A stretch of 64,000 nt of DNA from Zhihengliuella sp. Its GTDB lineage: Bacteria > Actinomycetota > Actinomycetes > Actinomycetales > Micrococcaceae. Shown here one piece after another: positions 27,637 through 35,639 of the stretch. The notes below the pieces were generated by a model. The model was not told where the DNA came from. It worked only from the letters and a program-made list of their open reading frames with translations, and did no database searches. Each line of letters opens with the position of its first letter. Position 1 is the first letter of the stretch. The position numbers were made by a program, and so were the translations under genes. Where the stretch lies: positions 433,593 to 497,592 of the forward strand of contig NZ_JAPSJL010000002.1 of the NCBI RefSeq assembly GCF_031178195.1, read 5' to 3'.

Positions 27637-28473
27637 TTAGACCGGCTGAATAATTCCGAGGCCCAGCAGGACGAAGAGCGCCAGGCCGAGCGCGATGCGG
27701 TACCAGACGAACGCCCGGTAGCTGTGCGTGGAGATGTAGCGCAGGAGCCAGGCGACCACCGCGTATCCGACGACGAAGGCGACGCCGGTGGCCAACAGGG
27801 TCTCCCCCAGGCCGTAGGGCCCGCTCATGGCGTCTGGACCGATGGACTTCGCCAGCTTGTAGAAGCCGGAGGCGACGACGGCGGGAATCGCCAGCAGGAA
27901 CGCGTACCGGGTGGCGGCCTCGCGGGTGTAGCCGAGCATCATGCCGCCGGTGATGGTGCCTCCGGAGCGTGAGACGCCGGGAATGAGGGCGAGGGCCTGG
28001 AAGAGGCCGTAGATGATGCCGTGCTTGTAGGTGAGCCGGTCGAGCTCCCGGTCCTGGCGGCCGAGCGCATCGGCCAGGGCGAGGAAGATACCGAAGACGA
28101 TCAGCATGGTCGCCGTGATCCAGAGGCTGCGGAACGTCGTGTCGATGTAGTCCTCGAGCAGCAGGCCCAGGACGGCGATGGGCACGCTGCCGATGATCAC
28201 CAGCCAGCCCATGCGGGCGTCCGGGTCGTTCCGGGCCACGCGGCCGACGAGCGAGCCCGCCCAGGCCTTGACGATCCGGACGATGTCCTTCCAGAAGTAG
28301 ATGACCACGGCCGCCTCGGTTCCGAGCTGCGTGATCGCCGTGAAGGCGGCGCCCGGGTCCTGCGCATTGGGCATGAACTCCCCGACGATGCGCACGTGCG
28401 CGCTCGAGGAGATCGGCAGGAATTCGGTGAGGCCCTGTACCAGGCCGAGAATGATGGCTTCGATCCACGTCAC
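27637..28473 (-). CDS. uppP: Undecaprenyl-diphosphatase UppP (BacA)
   Basis: Membrane phosphatase that recycles undecaprenyl pyrophosphate for peptidoglycan synthesis; overproduction gives bacitracin resistance. 278 residues with about eight membrane helices. Conserved motifs: [17 protein letters not shown] (about 10-26) with the catalytic Glu and Ser cluster, and P-G-V-S-R-S-G (near 163-169). GTG start; a ribosome binding site is only weakly visible. It precedes mshC on the same strand with a 59-base gap. Confidence 0.94.
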   Translation of the reverse strand: MTWIEAIILGLVQGLTEFLPISSSAHVRIVGEFMPNAQDPGAAFTAITQLGTEAAVVIYFWKDIVRIVKAWAGSLVGRVARNDPDARMGWLVIIGSVPIAVLGLLLEDYIDTTFRSLWITATMLIVFGIFLALADALGRQDRELDRLTYKHGIIYGLFQALALIPGVSRSGGTITGGMMLGYTREAATRYAFLLAIPAVVASGFYKLAKSIGPDAMSGPYGLGETLLATGVAFVVGYAVVAWLLRYISTHSYRAFVWYRIALGLALFVLLGLGIIQPV

Positions 28474-28568
28474 GGAGACGACCCTACTGGAGGAACGTCC
28501 CGACCTCGTTCAAGGTCCAGCGATGTTGCCCCAATTCAACCCGTGGCGGCACTCACGTCAGGAAGGGA

Positions 28569-28847
28569 TCATCCCGAGGGCTGATCCTCGTCCTCCCCCG
28601 CCTCGTCCTCCTCCGCGTCGCCGTCGTCCGATTCATCGTCCTCGGAGTCGTCGTAGAGCTCCAGTGGGGTGACTTCCTCGTAGGCGTCGTACAACGCGTC
28701 CTCGTAGGCCTCGAACGCGTCGGCCACTGCGTAGAAGGCCGACTCGACGGCGGGATCGGCATCGCTGCGCCGAGAAACGATGGCAGTCAGGTGCTCGTCG
28801 AGCGCCGACTTGAGCAGTTCCAGTGCAACTCGCGGATCGGTGGTCAT
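28569..28847 (-). CDS. Small acidic protein, conserved in Micrococcales
   Basis: 92 residues, function unknown. The N-terminal 60 residues form predicted helices (R-V-A-L-E-L-L-K-S-A-L-D-E-H-L, then V-A-D-A-F-E-A-Y-E-D-A-L-Y-D-A-Y-E-E-V). The last 25 residues are almost all Asp, Glu and Ser. Similar proteins in Micrococcaceae are sometimes labelled primosomal protein without evidence. The acidic tail could mimic nucleic acid or bind a basic partner; that is speculation. It is divergent from the DUF5703 gene. Confidence 0.75.
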   Translation of the reverse strand: MTTDPRVALELLKSALDEHLTAIVSRRSDADPAVESAFYAVADAFEAYEDALYDAYEEVTPLELYDDSEDDESDDGDAEEDEAGEDEDQPSG

Positions 28848-28972
28848 GCCCAGAACGTTACCGTCTGCGCGAGGCTCTGGATAGGGGCGATCGGGGCCCT
28901 TGAGGAGGCCTTGCGCGGACGGTGCGGAGGGGTGTTCGACAAGGCCGCGCCGCGGAGTATGGTGGCCTCACC

Positions 28973-29227
28973 ATGAAGCAACCGCCACAGCCGCCGACCC
29001 CGCTGCCCCGGGCGGAAAGGGTCCGCGATCCGCACGAGCCGTACGAGTACCTGATCGTCACGGTGCAGCCCGGCCAGTCCCTCGCGGAGGCCAGGCGCGC
29101 CATCGTCGAGCACGCCGAGTACGGCAAGTGGGAGCTCAAGCGCACCTCGAAGTACCGCGGCGGCGTGCACAAGTACTGGCTCCGCCGCCGCATCACGCGC
29201 GTCGAGCGCACCCTGACCGTCTACTGA
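28973..29227 (+). CDS. DUF5703 family protein
   Basis: Conserved actinobacterial protein of 84 residues, function unknown. After a Pro-rich start it shows Y-E-Y-L-I-V-T-V-Q-P-G-Q-S-L (about 24-37), A-R-R-A-I-V-E-H-A-E-Y-G-K-W-E-L (about 40-55), then a strongly basic end with R-R-R-I-T-R. The pattern suggests a small RNA- or DNA-binding protein, but this is not shown. ATG 28973 has no clear ribosome binding site. Confidence 0.78.
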   Translation: MKQPPQPPTPLPRAERVRDPHEPYEYLIVTVQPGQSLAEARRAIVEHAEYGKWELKRTSKYRGGVHKYWLRRRITRVERTLTVY

Positions 29228-29251
29228 CCACCCACCGACGTCGGCGGAGGG

Positions 29252-30418
29252 CTACTCCAAGGGGCCGAGAAGCCAGGAGGCCAGGGTCCCGTGGGCCGAC
29301 TCCGCGTCGGAGGGGTGGTAGAGGCTGGCCAGGACGTCGCGATACAGCCGCTCGAGCTCGCTGCCGGCGAAGTACTGCCCGCCGCCGGAGACCTTCAGCG
29401 CGGCCTCCACGGTGGAGCGAGCAGTGTCCCCGGCGCGCGTCCGCAATGTCACGAGGCGGGGGAACCAGCCGGCGCCGTGGTCGACCAGCCCGTCGAGGTC
29501 CGCCGTCGTCTGACGCACCAGCGCATCGAGCGCCAGGACGTCCATCCCGGCGTGGGCGACCTGCCAACGGATATCCGGGTCCTGGTCCAGGGTCGCCCCC
29601 TGCTTCAGCGAGGTCCGGCGGGCCGGCAGCTGCGTCGCCAGCTCCAGCGCCCGGTCCGCGACGCCCGCATAGACCGACGCCGTCAGGGTCAGGAAGGAGG
29701 CGAAGATCCCGAAGACGAGCGCATCGGCCTGCGGCCCGACCGGAAGCCGGGTATGGATCCAGCCCCCGGGCACGAAGGCTCCGTCCAGCCGCGTCGAGTG
29801 CGACTGCGTCGCGCGCATCCCGAGCGTGTCCCAGTCACTGGCGCTGGAGACCCCCGCGTCGGCGCGGTCGACGAACCCGTGCACCAGTTGCGCGTCGTCC
29901 CCAGCCCCGAGCTTGCCGAACACGCCCAGGCGGGTCCACACGGGCGAGAGGGAGGTGAAGATCTTCCGCCCCGTGAGGCGGACCCCGCCGTCGTACTCCT
30001 CGGCCACCGTCAGCGAATCGAAGAGGACCTGATCGTTGCCCGGCTCCGAGATCCCAAACGCCATCACGTGCCCATCGCGGATCCATTCCTGCACGAATCG
30101 CAGGCGGTCGTCGCCGCGGGCACTCAGGATCTGCGCGACGCCGGCCCAGACCTGGTGCATGTTCACCGCCAATGCGGTCGCCGGGGCGTGCGCCGCCAGT
30201 AGTCGCTGCGCGGTCGCGAGGGTGCCCAGGTCCCAGCCCGCCCCGCCATCGGCGACGGGGAGCAGTGCTTTCAGGTACCCCGCGGCGGTGAGCTCCGCGA
30301 AGTCATCGTCGGCGAAGCGGTTCTCGCGGTCGTAGTCCGGCGCCCGGGATCGGATCCGCTCCAGCAGATCGTCAGAGAGCACAGTGCGCACGCGGTCGGG
30401 CACGTCCAGATGCTTCAA
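29252..30418 (-). CDS. Acyl-CoA dehydrogenase family protein
   Basis: FAD-dependent enzyme of the acyl-CoA dehydrogenase fold, 388 residues. N-terminal helices (1-115), a beta domain with M-A-F-G-I-S-E-P-G-N-D (near 135) and L-T-G-R-K-I-F-T-S (near 170), then C-terminal helices with R-L-Y-R-D-V near 355. The usual catalytic glutamate segment is not obvious, and the sequence drifts toward the DszC/HpaH-like flavin monooxygenase relatives. Dehydrogenation of a real acyl-CoA is therefore not certain. It is monocistronic and follows the M20 peptidase gene on the minus strand. Confidence 0.8.
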   Translation of the reverse strand: MKHLDVPDRVRTVLSDDLLERIRSRAPDYDRENRFADDDFAELTAAGYLKALLPVADGGAGWDLGTLATAQRLLAAHAPATALAVNMHQVWAGVAQILSARGDDRLRFVQEWIRDGHVMAFGISEPGNDQVLFDSLTVAEEYDGGVRLTGRKIFTSLSPVWTRLGVFGKLGAGDDAQLVHGFVDRADAGVSSASDWDTLGMRATQSHSTRLDGAFVPGGWIHTRLPVGPQADALVFGIFASFLTLTASVYAGVADRALELATQLPARRTSLKQGATLDQDPDIRWQVAHAGMDVLALDALVRQTTADLDGLVDHGAGWFPRLVTLRTRAGDTARSTVEAALKVSGGGQYFAGSELERLYRDVLASLYHPSDAESAHGTLASWLLGPLE

Positions 30419-30465
30419 GGGGTCCTCTCGAGGTGGCGTCGGGCGCGGTCTGCGACCCGAACGGG

Positions 30466-31785
30466 TCAGTAGGTGCGCAGGAGCCGGTGCAGAACCCGGG
30501 TCCCGAATTTCAACGAGTCCACCGGCACGCGCTCATCGATCCCGTGGAACATACCGGTGAAGTCGAGTTCGGGCGGCAGACGCAGCGGCGCGAATCCGTA
30601 ACCCGTGATCCCGAGCCGAGCCAGCGACTTGTTGTCGGTGCCGCCGGAGAGCATGTAGGGCAGCACGACGGCGTCGGGGTCCTCCGCCGCCAGCGAGCCG
30701 ATCATCGACTCCACCAGGTCGCCCGAGAAGGGGACCTCCAGGGAGATGTCCTCGTGGTCTGCGACGATGTCGACGCCCGGCCCGGCCAGCCTGCGGATCG
30801 TCTCCCGCAGGATCTCCTCCTGCCCCGGCAGGGTGCGGCAGTCGATCAGGGCCTCGGCCGTTCCCGGGATGACGTTGTGCTTGTACCCCGCGCTCAGCGC
30901 CGTCGGGTTCGAGGTGTTCTGCAGGGTCGCCCCGACGAACCGGGCCACGGTGCCGAGCTGGTCGAGCAGCGCCTGCGGATCCGACTCGTCGAACTCCACG
31001 CCGGTCAGGTCCGAGACACCCTCCAGGAACGCCCTGGTGGTCTTCGTGTACTCGATCGGCCACTGGTGGGCGCCGATGCGGGACACGGCGTCCGCCAGCC
31101 GGGTCACCGCGTTGTCGTCATTGATCTGCGAGCCGTGACCGGCGCGTCCCGCTGCCGCGAGGCGAAGCCAGGCGATGCCCTTCTCGGCGGTCTGCAGGAA
31201 GTAGGCGCGCCGCCCGTTGATCGTCGAGGAGAATCCGCCGACTTCGCTGATCGCCTCGGTGGCTCCGGCGAAGAGTTCGGGGTGCTTTTCGACCAGCCAG
31301 CCGGCACCGTAGTCGCCCCCGGCCTCCTCGTCGGCGAAGAACGCATAGACGATGTCGCGGCGGGGGCGCTCGCCGGCCCGGGCCATGTGCCGCATGACGG
31401 AGAGGATCATGGCGTCCATGTCCTTCATGTCGACCGCGCCACGGCCCCAGACCATGCCGTCCGAGATCTCTCCTGAGAAGGGGTCGACGCTCCAGTCGGC
31501 CGCCTGGGCCGGGACGACATCGAGGTGCCCGTGCACGACCAGCGCCGGGAGGCTCGAGTCCGAACCCGCGACGCGCGCCACGACGCTGGCGCGCCCGGGC
31601 GACGACTCGAGGATCTGCGGATCAGCCCCTGCGTCGGCCATCAGGCTTGCGGCGTACTCGGCGGCACGGCGTTCACCGCGGGAATCGTTGTTGCCGAAGT
31701 TGGACGTGTCGATCCGGATGAGGTTGCGGCAGATGTCCACCACTTCGTCCTCGGCGGTGACCTCGGACGCGGATACGTTGCTCAT
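30466..31785 (-). CDS. M20 family metallopeptidase
   Basis: Di-zinc aminoacylase/dipeptidase-like enzyme, 439 residues. Metal ligands: L-V-V-H-G-H-L-D-V-V-P (His and Asp near residues 84-88), W-G-R-G-A-V-D-M-K-D-M-D (near 113), A-F-F-A-D-E-E-A-G-G-D-Y-G-A (catalytic and ligand Glu near 151), and the final His in the M-L-S-G-G-T-D region near 390. A dimerisation domain is inserted at about 190-310. The substrate could be dipeptides or N-acyl amino acids. ATG with AAGGAGTC upstream. Confidence 0.9.
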   Translation of the reverse strand: MSNVSASEVTAEDEVVDICRNLIRIDTSNFGNNDSRGERRAAEYAASLMADAGADPQILESSPGRASVVARVAGSDSSLPALVVHGHLDVVPAQAADWSVDPFSGEISDGMVWGRGAVDMKDMDAMILSVMRHMARAGERPRRDIVYAFFADEEAGGDYGAGWLVEKHPELFAGATEAISEVGGFSSTINGRRAYFLQTAEKGIAWLRLAAAGRAGHGSQINDDNAVTRLADAVSRIGAHQWPIEYTKTTRAFLEGVSDLTGVEFDESDPQALLDQLGTVARFVGATLQNTSNPTALSAGYKHNVIPGTAEALIDCRTLPGQEEILRETIRRLAGPGVDIVADHEDISLEVPFSGDLVESMIGSLAAEDPDAVVLPYMLSGGTDNKSLARLGITGYGFAPLRLPPELDFTGMFHGIDERVPVDSLKFGTRVLHRLLRTY

Positions 31786-31850
31786 GGCGACTCCTTCTGG
31801 GCGGCTGGGACTGCCTCCAGCGTAGCGACGGACGCCACACTCCGGCCGAA

Positions 31851-31880
31851 TTGGTCAACGCCCCGAAGTGGTGTTAGAGT
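31851..31880 (+). promoter_or_regulatory. Probable promoter of tRNA-Leu
   Basis: TTGGTC (31851-31856) and TAGAGT (31875-31880) are 18 bases apart, about 65 bases before the mature tRNA 5' end. This fits a principal-sigma promoter with a short precursor leader. Confidence 0.5.
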
Positions 31881-31944
31881 ATTTCTCGCTGCAAACGCAC
31901 GGAAACGAGTCCTAACCGACTTCTGACTTGCGGAAACATCACCT

Positions 31945-32029
31945 GCGCGGGTGGCGGAATAGGCAGACGCGCTAGCTTGAGGTGCTAGTCCTCGGATAGA
32001 GGGTGGGGGTTCAAGTCCCCCTCCGCGCA
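31945..32029 (+). tRNA. tRNA-Leu (GAG anticodon)
   Basis: Class II tRNA of 85 bases with a long variable arm. The seven-pair acceptor stem is GCGCGGG (31945-31951) with TCCGCGC (32022-32028), then discriminator A at 32029. The anticodon stem CTAGC/GCTAG encloses loop TTGAGGT, giving anticodon GAG at 31979-31981. The T-loop reads GGTTCAAGTCC. No CCA is encoded, as usual in actinobacteria. It reads CTC and CTT leucine codons. Confidence 0.95.
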
Positions 32030-32036
32030 CTGAAAG

Positions 32037-32061
32037 AACCCCGGTTTTCCGGGGTTTTTTT
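32037..32061 (+). terminator. Terminator of tRNA-Leu
   Basis: AACCCCGG (32037-32044), loop TTTT, CCGGGGTT (32049-32056), followed by a run of Ts. A textbook rho-independent terminator seven bases after the tRNA. Confidence 0.93.
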
Positions 32062-32176
32062 ATGCCCTCGTTACCTTCGGCCTACCGACCGACGTCGGCA
32101 CGCTCCGCGGGGGCGAGCGCGTGATGCGCACCGCCGCATAGGCGCCTGAGGGCAGCGTCGAGGCGAAGAGGGAGGT

Positions 32177-32449
32177 GCACCTGTACTGGTGTCGATCCTC
32201 CACACCGTCCCCCCGGCGCTCTGGGGGCGGAATCGTCGAGTGGCTCATCGGCCTCACCCGGCACTTGAGTCGTTGCGCGCGGATCTGCTGGCGTACAGCG
32301 ACGTCATGGTCCCGTTCCTCGCCGCGCTGCTGGTCGGCCTCTGGACGCGGCCTGGCGGTGGCTGGAGCCGCGCCTGCCAGCGTGGCTGGTGCGCCTCGTC
32401 CTCGGCTCGGCCCGGACCCGCGCAACGATCCGCCGGTGACCTCCGGCGA
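32177..32449 (+). pseudogene. Possible decayed gene fragment
   Basis: The 512-base stretch 32062-32573 holds no intact gene. In the plus direction two protein-like segments lie in different frames. One contains H-P-A-L-E-S-L-R-A-D-L-L-A-Y and then a hydrophobic M-V-P-F-L-A-A-L-L-V-G. Shortly after, in another frame, comes D-A-A-W-R-W-L-E-P-R-L-P-A-W-L-V and R-L-V-L-G-S-A-R-T-R, ending in TGA near 32449. A frameshift joining them would give the C-terminal part of a membrane-associated protein. The family was not recognised. This could be coincidence in GC-rich DNA. Confidence 0.25.
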
Positions 32450-32573
32450 CGTGGACCAGACCGCCCCGACGGGCTGGCCGAGGTCGACCGGATAGTTGAC
32501 GCTCAAAAACGCGGCGGCGTACCGCCCCATATTCGGGGTGGCACGCATTCTCCTTCTGATGATGCAGCCCGGC

Positions 32574-32879
32574 TCAGAGCCAACCCGTGCGCTCGGCAGA
32601 GAACTCGAGGGCCGTTGCATGATCAGGTGCCGTCAACGCGATTTCATTGACGCGGGTCGTGAACATGTCGATCGGGCTGACCCCCACCTGCTTCGCAGCA
32701 AGCTTGTTATCGCGGCTCTGCACCCACTTTTCAATCTCGCGTAGCGGCGTCACGAATGGGAAGCGCTTCCCCAGACGATCCACAACATACGTCAGCGTGT
32801 AGTCTCCGCCTTGCCTCGATTGGATTTCATAGTGGCCGTCGCCGTCCTTGAGCCCGTCCAATTCGTGCAGAAGCCCCAT
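32574..32879 (-). CDS. Unknown 101-residue protein, tandem paralogue A
   Basis: Unrecognised family; cytosolic, no signal peptide or membrane helix. The first 35 residues (G-L-L-H-E-L-D-G and Y-E-I-Q-S-R-Q-G-G-D-Y-T-L-T-Y) read as a small beta-sheet. Then come W-V-Q-S-R-D-N-K-L, V-G-V-S-P-I-D-M-F, and a closing block V-N-E-I-A-L-T-A-P-D-H-A-T. It is about 73% identical, counted by hand, to the protein encoded immediately upstream on the same strand, with no length difference. ATG 32879 is supported by the paralogue start and a GAAAGGG site. Base composition is less GC-rich than the flanking genes. Confidence 0.7.
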   Translation of the reverse strand: MGLLHELDGLKDGDGHYEIQSRQGGDYTLTYVVDRLGKRFPFVTPLREIEKWVQSRDNKLAAKQVGVSPIDMFTTRVNEIALTAPDHATALEFSAERTGWL

Positions 32880-32982
32880 TTCATCCCTTTCGTCCCAGCC
32901 TACTTGGAGTAGAAGGACGGATGACCCAACCGGTACCCTCAACGCGTATAGCTCGCACCCGCGCGTTCCGCCCTCTGCGCAA

Positions 32983-33294
32983 CTAGACCCAACCGACGCG
33001 CTCAGCGGAGAATTCCAGACCGGTTGCTTCATCAGGGGCCGTCAAGGCAATTTCGTTGACGTAGACCATGAACATGCTGATTGGACTCACGCCTACGTCT
33101 TTCGCCCCAGCGACGTTGCCACTGCTCCGCACCCATTTCTCAAGGTCGCGAAGTGGATTGACGAACTGGAACCGCTTGCCATCACGGTTCAGCACATACG
33201 TGAGGGTGTAGTCGCCACCTTGGCGCGGTTCGATTTCATAGCGGCCGTCCCCATCTTCGCGGCCGTCCAACTCGTGAAGCAGTCCCATCGCCAT
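32983..33294 (-). CDS. Unknown 103-residue protein, tandem paralogue B
   Basis: Paralogue of the downstream gene, function unknown. Conserved blocks are R-Q-G-G-D-Y-T-L-T-Y-V, G-K-R-F-x-F-V, L-E-K-W-V, V-G-V-S-P-I and V-N-E-I-A-L-T-A-P-D-E-A-T. Changes cluster between residues 52 and 77, suggesting a variable face. ATG 33294 has AGAGGAG five bases upstream; a second ATG at 33288 would align exactly with paralogue A. The 103-base gap between the two genes has no obvious terminator, so they may form one transcript. The location directly after tRNA-Leu suggests an accessory insertion. Confidence 0.7.
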   Translation of the reverse strand: MAMGLLHELDGREDGDGRYEIEPRQGGDYTLTYVLNRDGKRFQFVNPLRDLEKWVRSSGNVAGAKDVGVSPISMFMVYVNEIALTAPDEATGLEFSAERVGWV

Positions 33295-33385
33295 CGGCTC
33301 CTCTTGTACGGTTCCGTTCCCCACGCTACTCCGCCCGGCGTCGCGGGGCGTCGGCGTGGCGGCGGTAGGCTGTCCAACGGCCTCG

Positions 33386-33412
33386 GGAAATACGTCGCCC
33401 CTCGGAAAGGTT
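33386..33412 (+). promoter_or_regulatory. Weak SigR-like sequence before mycoredoxin
   Basis: GGAAA (33386-33390), 19 bases, GTT (33410-33412): one mismatch to the SigR -35 and allowed spacing. A start point from it would lie almost at the ATG (33422), making the message leaderless, whereas a GGAAAGG ribosome binding site (33404-33410) lies inside the element. The two readings conflict, so confidence is low. Confidence 0.3.
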
Positions 33413-33421
33413 GAGAGAGAC

Positions 33422-33694
33422 ATGAGCGAATCTGCACTGAACGAGTACATCCCCGCCACTGGCGTCACGATGTTCACCACCACCTGGTGCGGCTACTGCC
33501 GCAACCTCAAGCGCATGATGGAGGCCGAGGGCATCCAGTACCGCGAGGTCAACATCGAGGAGACCCCGGGCACCGCCGAGATCGTCGAGTCGTTCAACGG
33601 CGGCAACCAGACCGTGCCGACCCTGATCTTCCCGGACGGCTCCGCCGCCACGAATCCCCTCATCGACGAGGTGCGCTCGCGCCTCGGCGCGTAA
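33422..33694 (+). CDS. mrx1: Mycoredoxin (glutaredoxin-like, mycothiol-dependent)
   Basis: Reduces mixed disulfides between proteins and mycothiol. 90 residues with a thioredoxin fold. The active site T-T-T-W-C-G-Y-C-R (about residues 17-25) carries the C-G-Y-C motif found in Mrx1 proteins. The cis-proline is in Q-T-V-P-T-L-I-F and the G-S-A-A-T-N-P loop follows. It lacks the CVQC site of NrdH. It lies 173 bases before mscR, another mycothiol-linked gene, and both use mycothiol made by MshC encoded elsewhere in the window. Confidence 0.92.
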   Translation: MSESALNEYIPATGVTMFTTTWCGYCRNLKRMMEAEGIQYREVNIEETPGTAEIVESFNGGNQTVPTLIFPDGSAATNPLIDEVRSRLGA

Positions 33695-33808
33695 CTCCCC
33701 GAAGTTCTCGCGGCGCCCCGCTTGTCCCCGAGCCGAGGGGCGATGCCGGTCGGCGCCGTCCGGTCTGCGAAACCCCTTGCGCACACCGCTCCTGCCCGTG
33801 ATTGGATG

Positions 33809-33841
33809 ACGGTGGCGTCCTGCAAAGGACGCCACCGTTTC
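33809..33841 (+). terminator. Hairpin between mycoredoxin and mscR
   Basis: Perfect 13-base-pair stem: ACGGTGGCGTCCT (33809-33821) with AGGACGCCACCGT (33826-33838), loop GCAA, followed by only two or three Ts. It may terminate mrx1. Being only about 27 bases before the mscR start, it could instead act as an attenuator or 5' stabiliser of mscR. Confidence 0.6.
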
Positions 33842-33867
33842 CATGCACGAAGAATCCAGGAGAGCAC

Positions 33868-34971
33868 ATGCCTCAGCAGGTCAAGGGCGTCGTCGCCACA
33901 GCCAAGAACGCACCCGTGGAGTTGACGACGATCGTGATCCCGGATCCGGGGCCGGGAGAGGCCGTGGTGGACATCCTCACCTGCGGCGTCTGCCACACGG
34001 ATCTGCACTACAAGCAGGGCGGGATCGGTGACGAGTTCCCGTACCTCCTCGGCCACGAGGCCACCGGCGTGGTCTCGCAGGTCGGCGAGGGCGTCACCGA
34101 GGTCGCCGTCGGGGACCGCGTCATCCTGAACTGGCGCGCCGTCTGCGGCCAGTGCCGCGCGTGTGCCAAGGGCCAGCCTCAGTACTGCTTCGACACCGCC
34201 AACGCCGCCCAGAAGATGACGCTCGAGGACGGCACCGAGCTCTCCCCCGCCCTCGGCATCGGGGCCTTCGCGGAGAAGACCCTCGTCGCCGCTGGCCAGT
34301 GCACCAAGGTGGACGACGACGTGGACCCGGCCGCCGTGGGCCTGCTCGGCTGCGGCGTGATGGCCGGCATCGGTGCCGCGATCAACACGGGCGAGGTCAA
34401 GCGCGGCGAGTCCGTCGCAGTCATCGGCTGCGGCGGGGTGGGCATCGCCGCGATCGCCGGCGCAGCTCTCGCCGGCGCCACGACGATCATCGCCGTGGAC
34501 ATCGACCCGGAGAAGGTCGAGATGGCCCAGAAGCTCGGTGCCACCCACGGCGTCAACTCGCGTGAGCAGGATCCGGTCGAGGCCATCCGCGAGCTCACGG
34601 GCGGATTCGGCGCGGACGTCGTCATCGAGGCCGTCGGACGGCCGGAGACCTACGAGCAGGCGTTCTACGCCCGGGACCTCGCCGGCCGCGTCGTGCTCGT
34701 CGGCGTCCCCACCCCGGAGATGAAGCTGGAGCTGCCGCTGCTGGACGTCTTCGGCCGCGGCGGTTCCCTGAAGTCGTCCTGGTACGGCGACTGCCTGCCC
34801 AGCCGAGACTTCCCGATGCTGGTGGACCAGTACCGGCTCGGCCGGCTCGACCTGGACGCCTTCGTCACCGAGCGGGTCGAGCTGACCGACGTCGAAGCCG
34901 CGTTCGAGAAGATGCACGGCGGCAAGGTGCTGCGGTCCGTCGTCGAGCTCCCCGCAAGCCAGGAGGTCTAG
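33868..34971 (+). CDS. mscR: S-(hydroxymethyl)mycothiol dehydrogenase / nitrosomycothiol reductase
   Basis: Zinc- and NAD-dependent alcohol dehydrogenase (class III-like) that oxidises the formaldehyde-mycothiol adduct and reduces S-nitrosomycothiol. 367 residues. Catalytic zinc: C-G-V-C-H-T-D (near 39-45) and G-H-E-A-T-G-V (near 64). Structural zinc cysteines: [15 protein letters not shown] (about 93-107). NAD fold: [10 protein letters not shown] (near 189). The AGGAGAG site precedes the ATG. An MBL-fold hydrolase gene begins two bases after its stop and is the customary partner in actinobacteria. Confidence 0.92.
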   Translation: MPQQVKGVVATAKNAPVELTTIVIPDPGPGEAVVDILTCGVCHTDLHYKQGGIGDEFPYLLGHEATGVVSQVGEGVTEVAVGDRVILNWRAVCGQCRACAKGQPQYCFDTANAAQKMTLEDGTELSPALGIGAFAEKTLVAAGQCTKVDDDVDPAAVGLLGCGVMAGIGAAINTGEVKRGESVAVIGCGGVGIAAIAGAALAGATTIIAVDIDPEKVEMAQKLGATHGVNSREQDPVEAIRELTGGFGADVVIEAVGRPETYEQAFYARDLAGRVVLVGVPTPEMKLELPLLDVFGRGGSLKSSWYGDCLPSRDFPMLVDQYRLGRLDLDAFVTERVELTDVEAAFEKMHGGKVLRSVVELPASQEV

Positions 34972-34973
34972 CC

Positions 34974-35603
34974 ATGACTGCACGCGTAGAGAACCTCGTC
35001 ACGTCCGGTACCTTCAGCCTCGACGGCGGGACCTGGGACGTCGACAACAACGTCTGGATCGTCGGCGACGATTCCGAGGTGATCGTGATCGATCCGGCAC
35101 ACGACCCCGACGCCGTGGCCTCCGCCGTCGGCGACCGCAGGGTCAAGGCCGTCCTGCTCACCCACGGGCACGACGATCACATCCGCCATGCCCGCTCGGC
35201 CGCCGAGAAGCTCGACGCCGAGATCTGGATGAACCCCGCCGACCAGATGCTCTGGGAGGCCGTCTTCCCGGGCACCCGCCCGGATCACGAGATCGCCGAC
35301 GGCGATCGCTTCGAGATCGCCGGGACCGAGCTGCTTGCACTGCACACCCCGGGTCACTCCCCCGGCTCGACGTGCTTCTACGCGCCGGGGCTCGGCACCG
35401 TCTTCTCCGGTGACACGCTCTTCAACGGCGGTCCCGGCGCGACGGGCAGGTCCTACAGCGACTTCGGCACCATCGTGGAGTCCATCCGGACGCGGCTGCT
35501 CGAGCTGCCCGAGGATACGGTGGTCCGCACCGGTCACGGTGACACCACCCGGATCGGGGACGAGGCCCCGAATCTTCAGGACTGGATCGACCGAGGCCAC
35601 TGA
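34974..35603 (+). CDS. MBL-fold hydrolase paired with mscR
   Basis: Metallo-beta-lactamase-fold hydrolase of 209 residues, glyoxalase-II-like. Metal site: L-T-H-G-H-D-D-H-I (about 60-68), H-T-P-G-H-S-P-G-S-T (about 122-131), F-S-G-D-T-L-F (near 143) and R-T-G-H-G-D (near 182). Its position directly behind mscR suggests that it hydrolyses the S-formylmycothiol produced by MscR, completing formaldehyde detoxification. That is inference from the operon and the glutathione-pathway analogy. It is probably co-translated with mscR. Confidence 0.88.
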   Translation: MTARVENLVTSGTFSLDGGTWDVDNNVWIVGDDSEVIVIDPAHDPDAVASAVGDRRVKAVLLTHGHDDHIRHARSAAEKLDAEIWMNPADQMLWEAVFPGTRPDHEIADGDRFEIAGTELLALHTPGHSPGSTCFYAPGLGTVFSGDTLFNGGPGATGRSYSDFGTIVESIRTRLLELPEDTVVRTGHGDTTRIGDEAPNLQDWIDRGH

Positions 35604-35639
35604 CCACGACGCCTGGCCGATGCTGCCGACCGGCCGCAC

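Noticed and set aside
30627-30655. TTGTCGGTG resembling the left half of the PafBC (RecA-NDp) promoter motif.
   Set aside because: It lies inside the M20 peptidase coding sequence and the -10 half (TAnnnT) is absent at the required spacing.
32060-32620. 186-codon minus-strand frame downstream of tRNA-Leu.
   Set aside because: Composition is random-like (Arg/Pro/Ser), no ribosome binding site, and it overlaps the better-looking plus-strand debris and paralogue A.
31945-33421. Searched by eye for a direct repeat of the tRNA-Leu 3' end marking an integration site.
   Set aside because: No second copy of the acceptor/T-arm end was seen within the patch, so an att duplication is not claimed.
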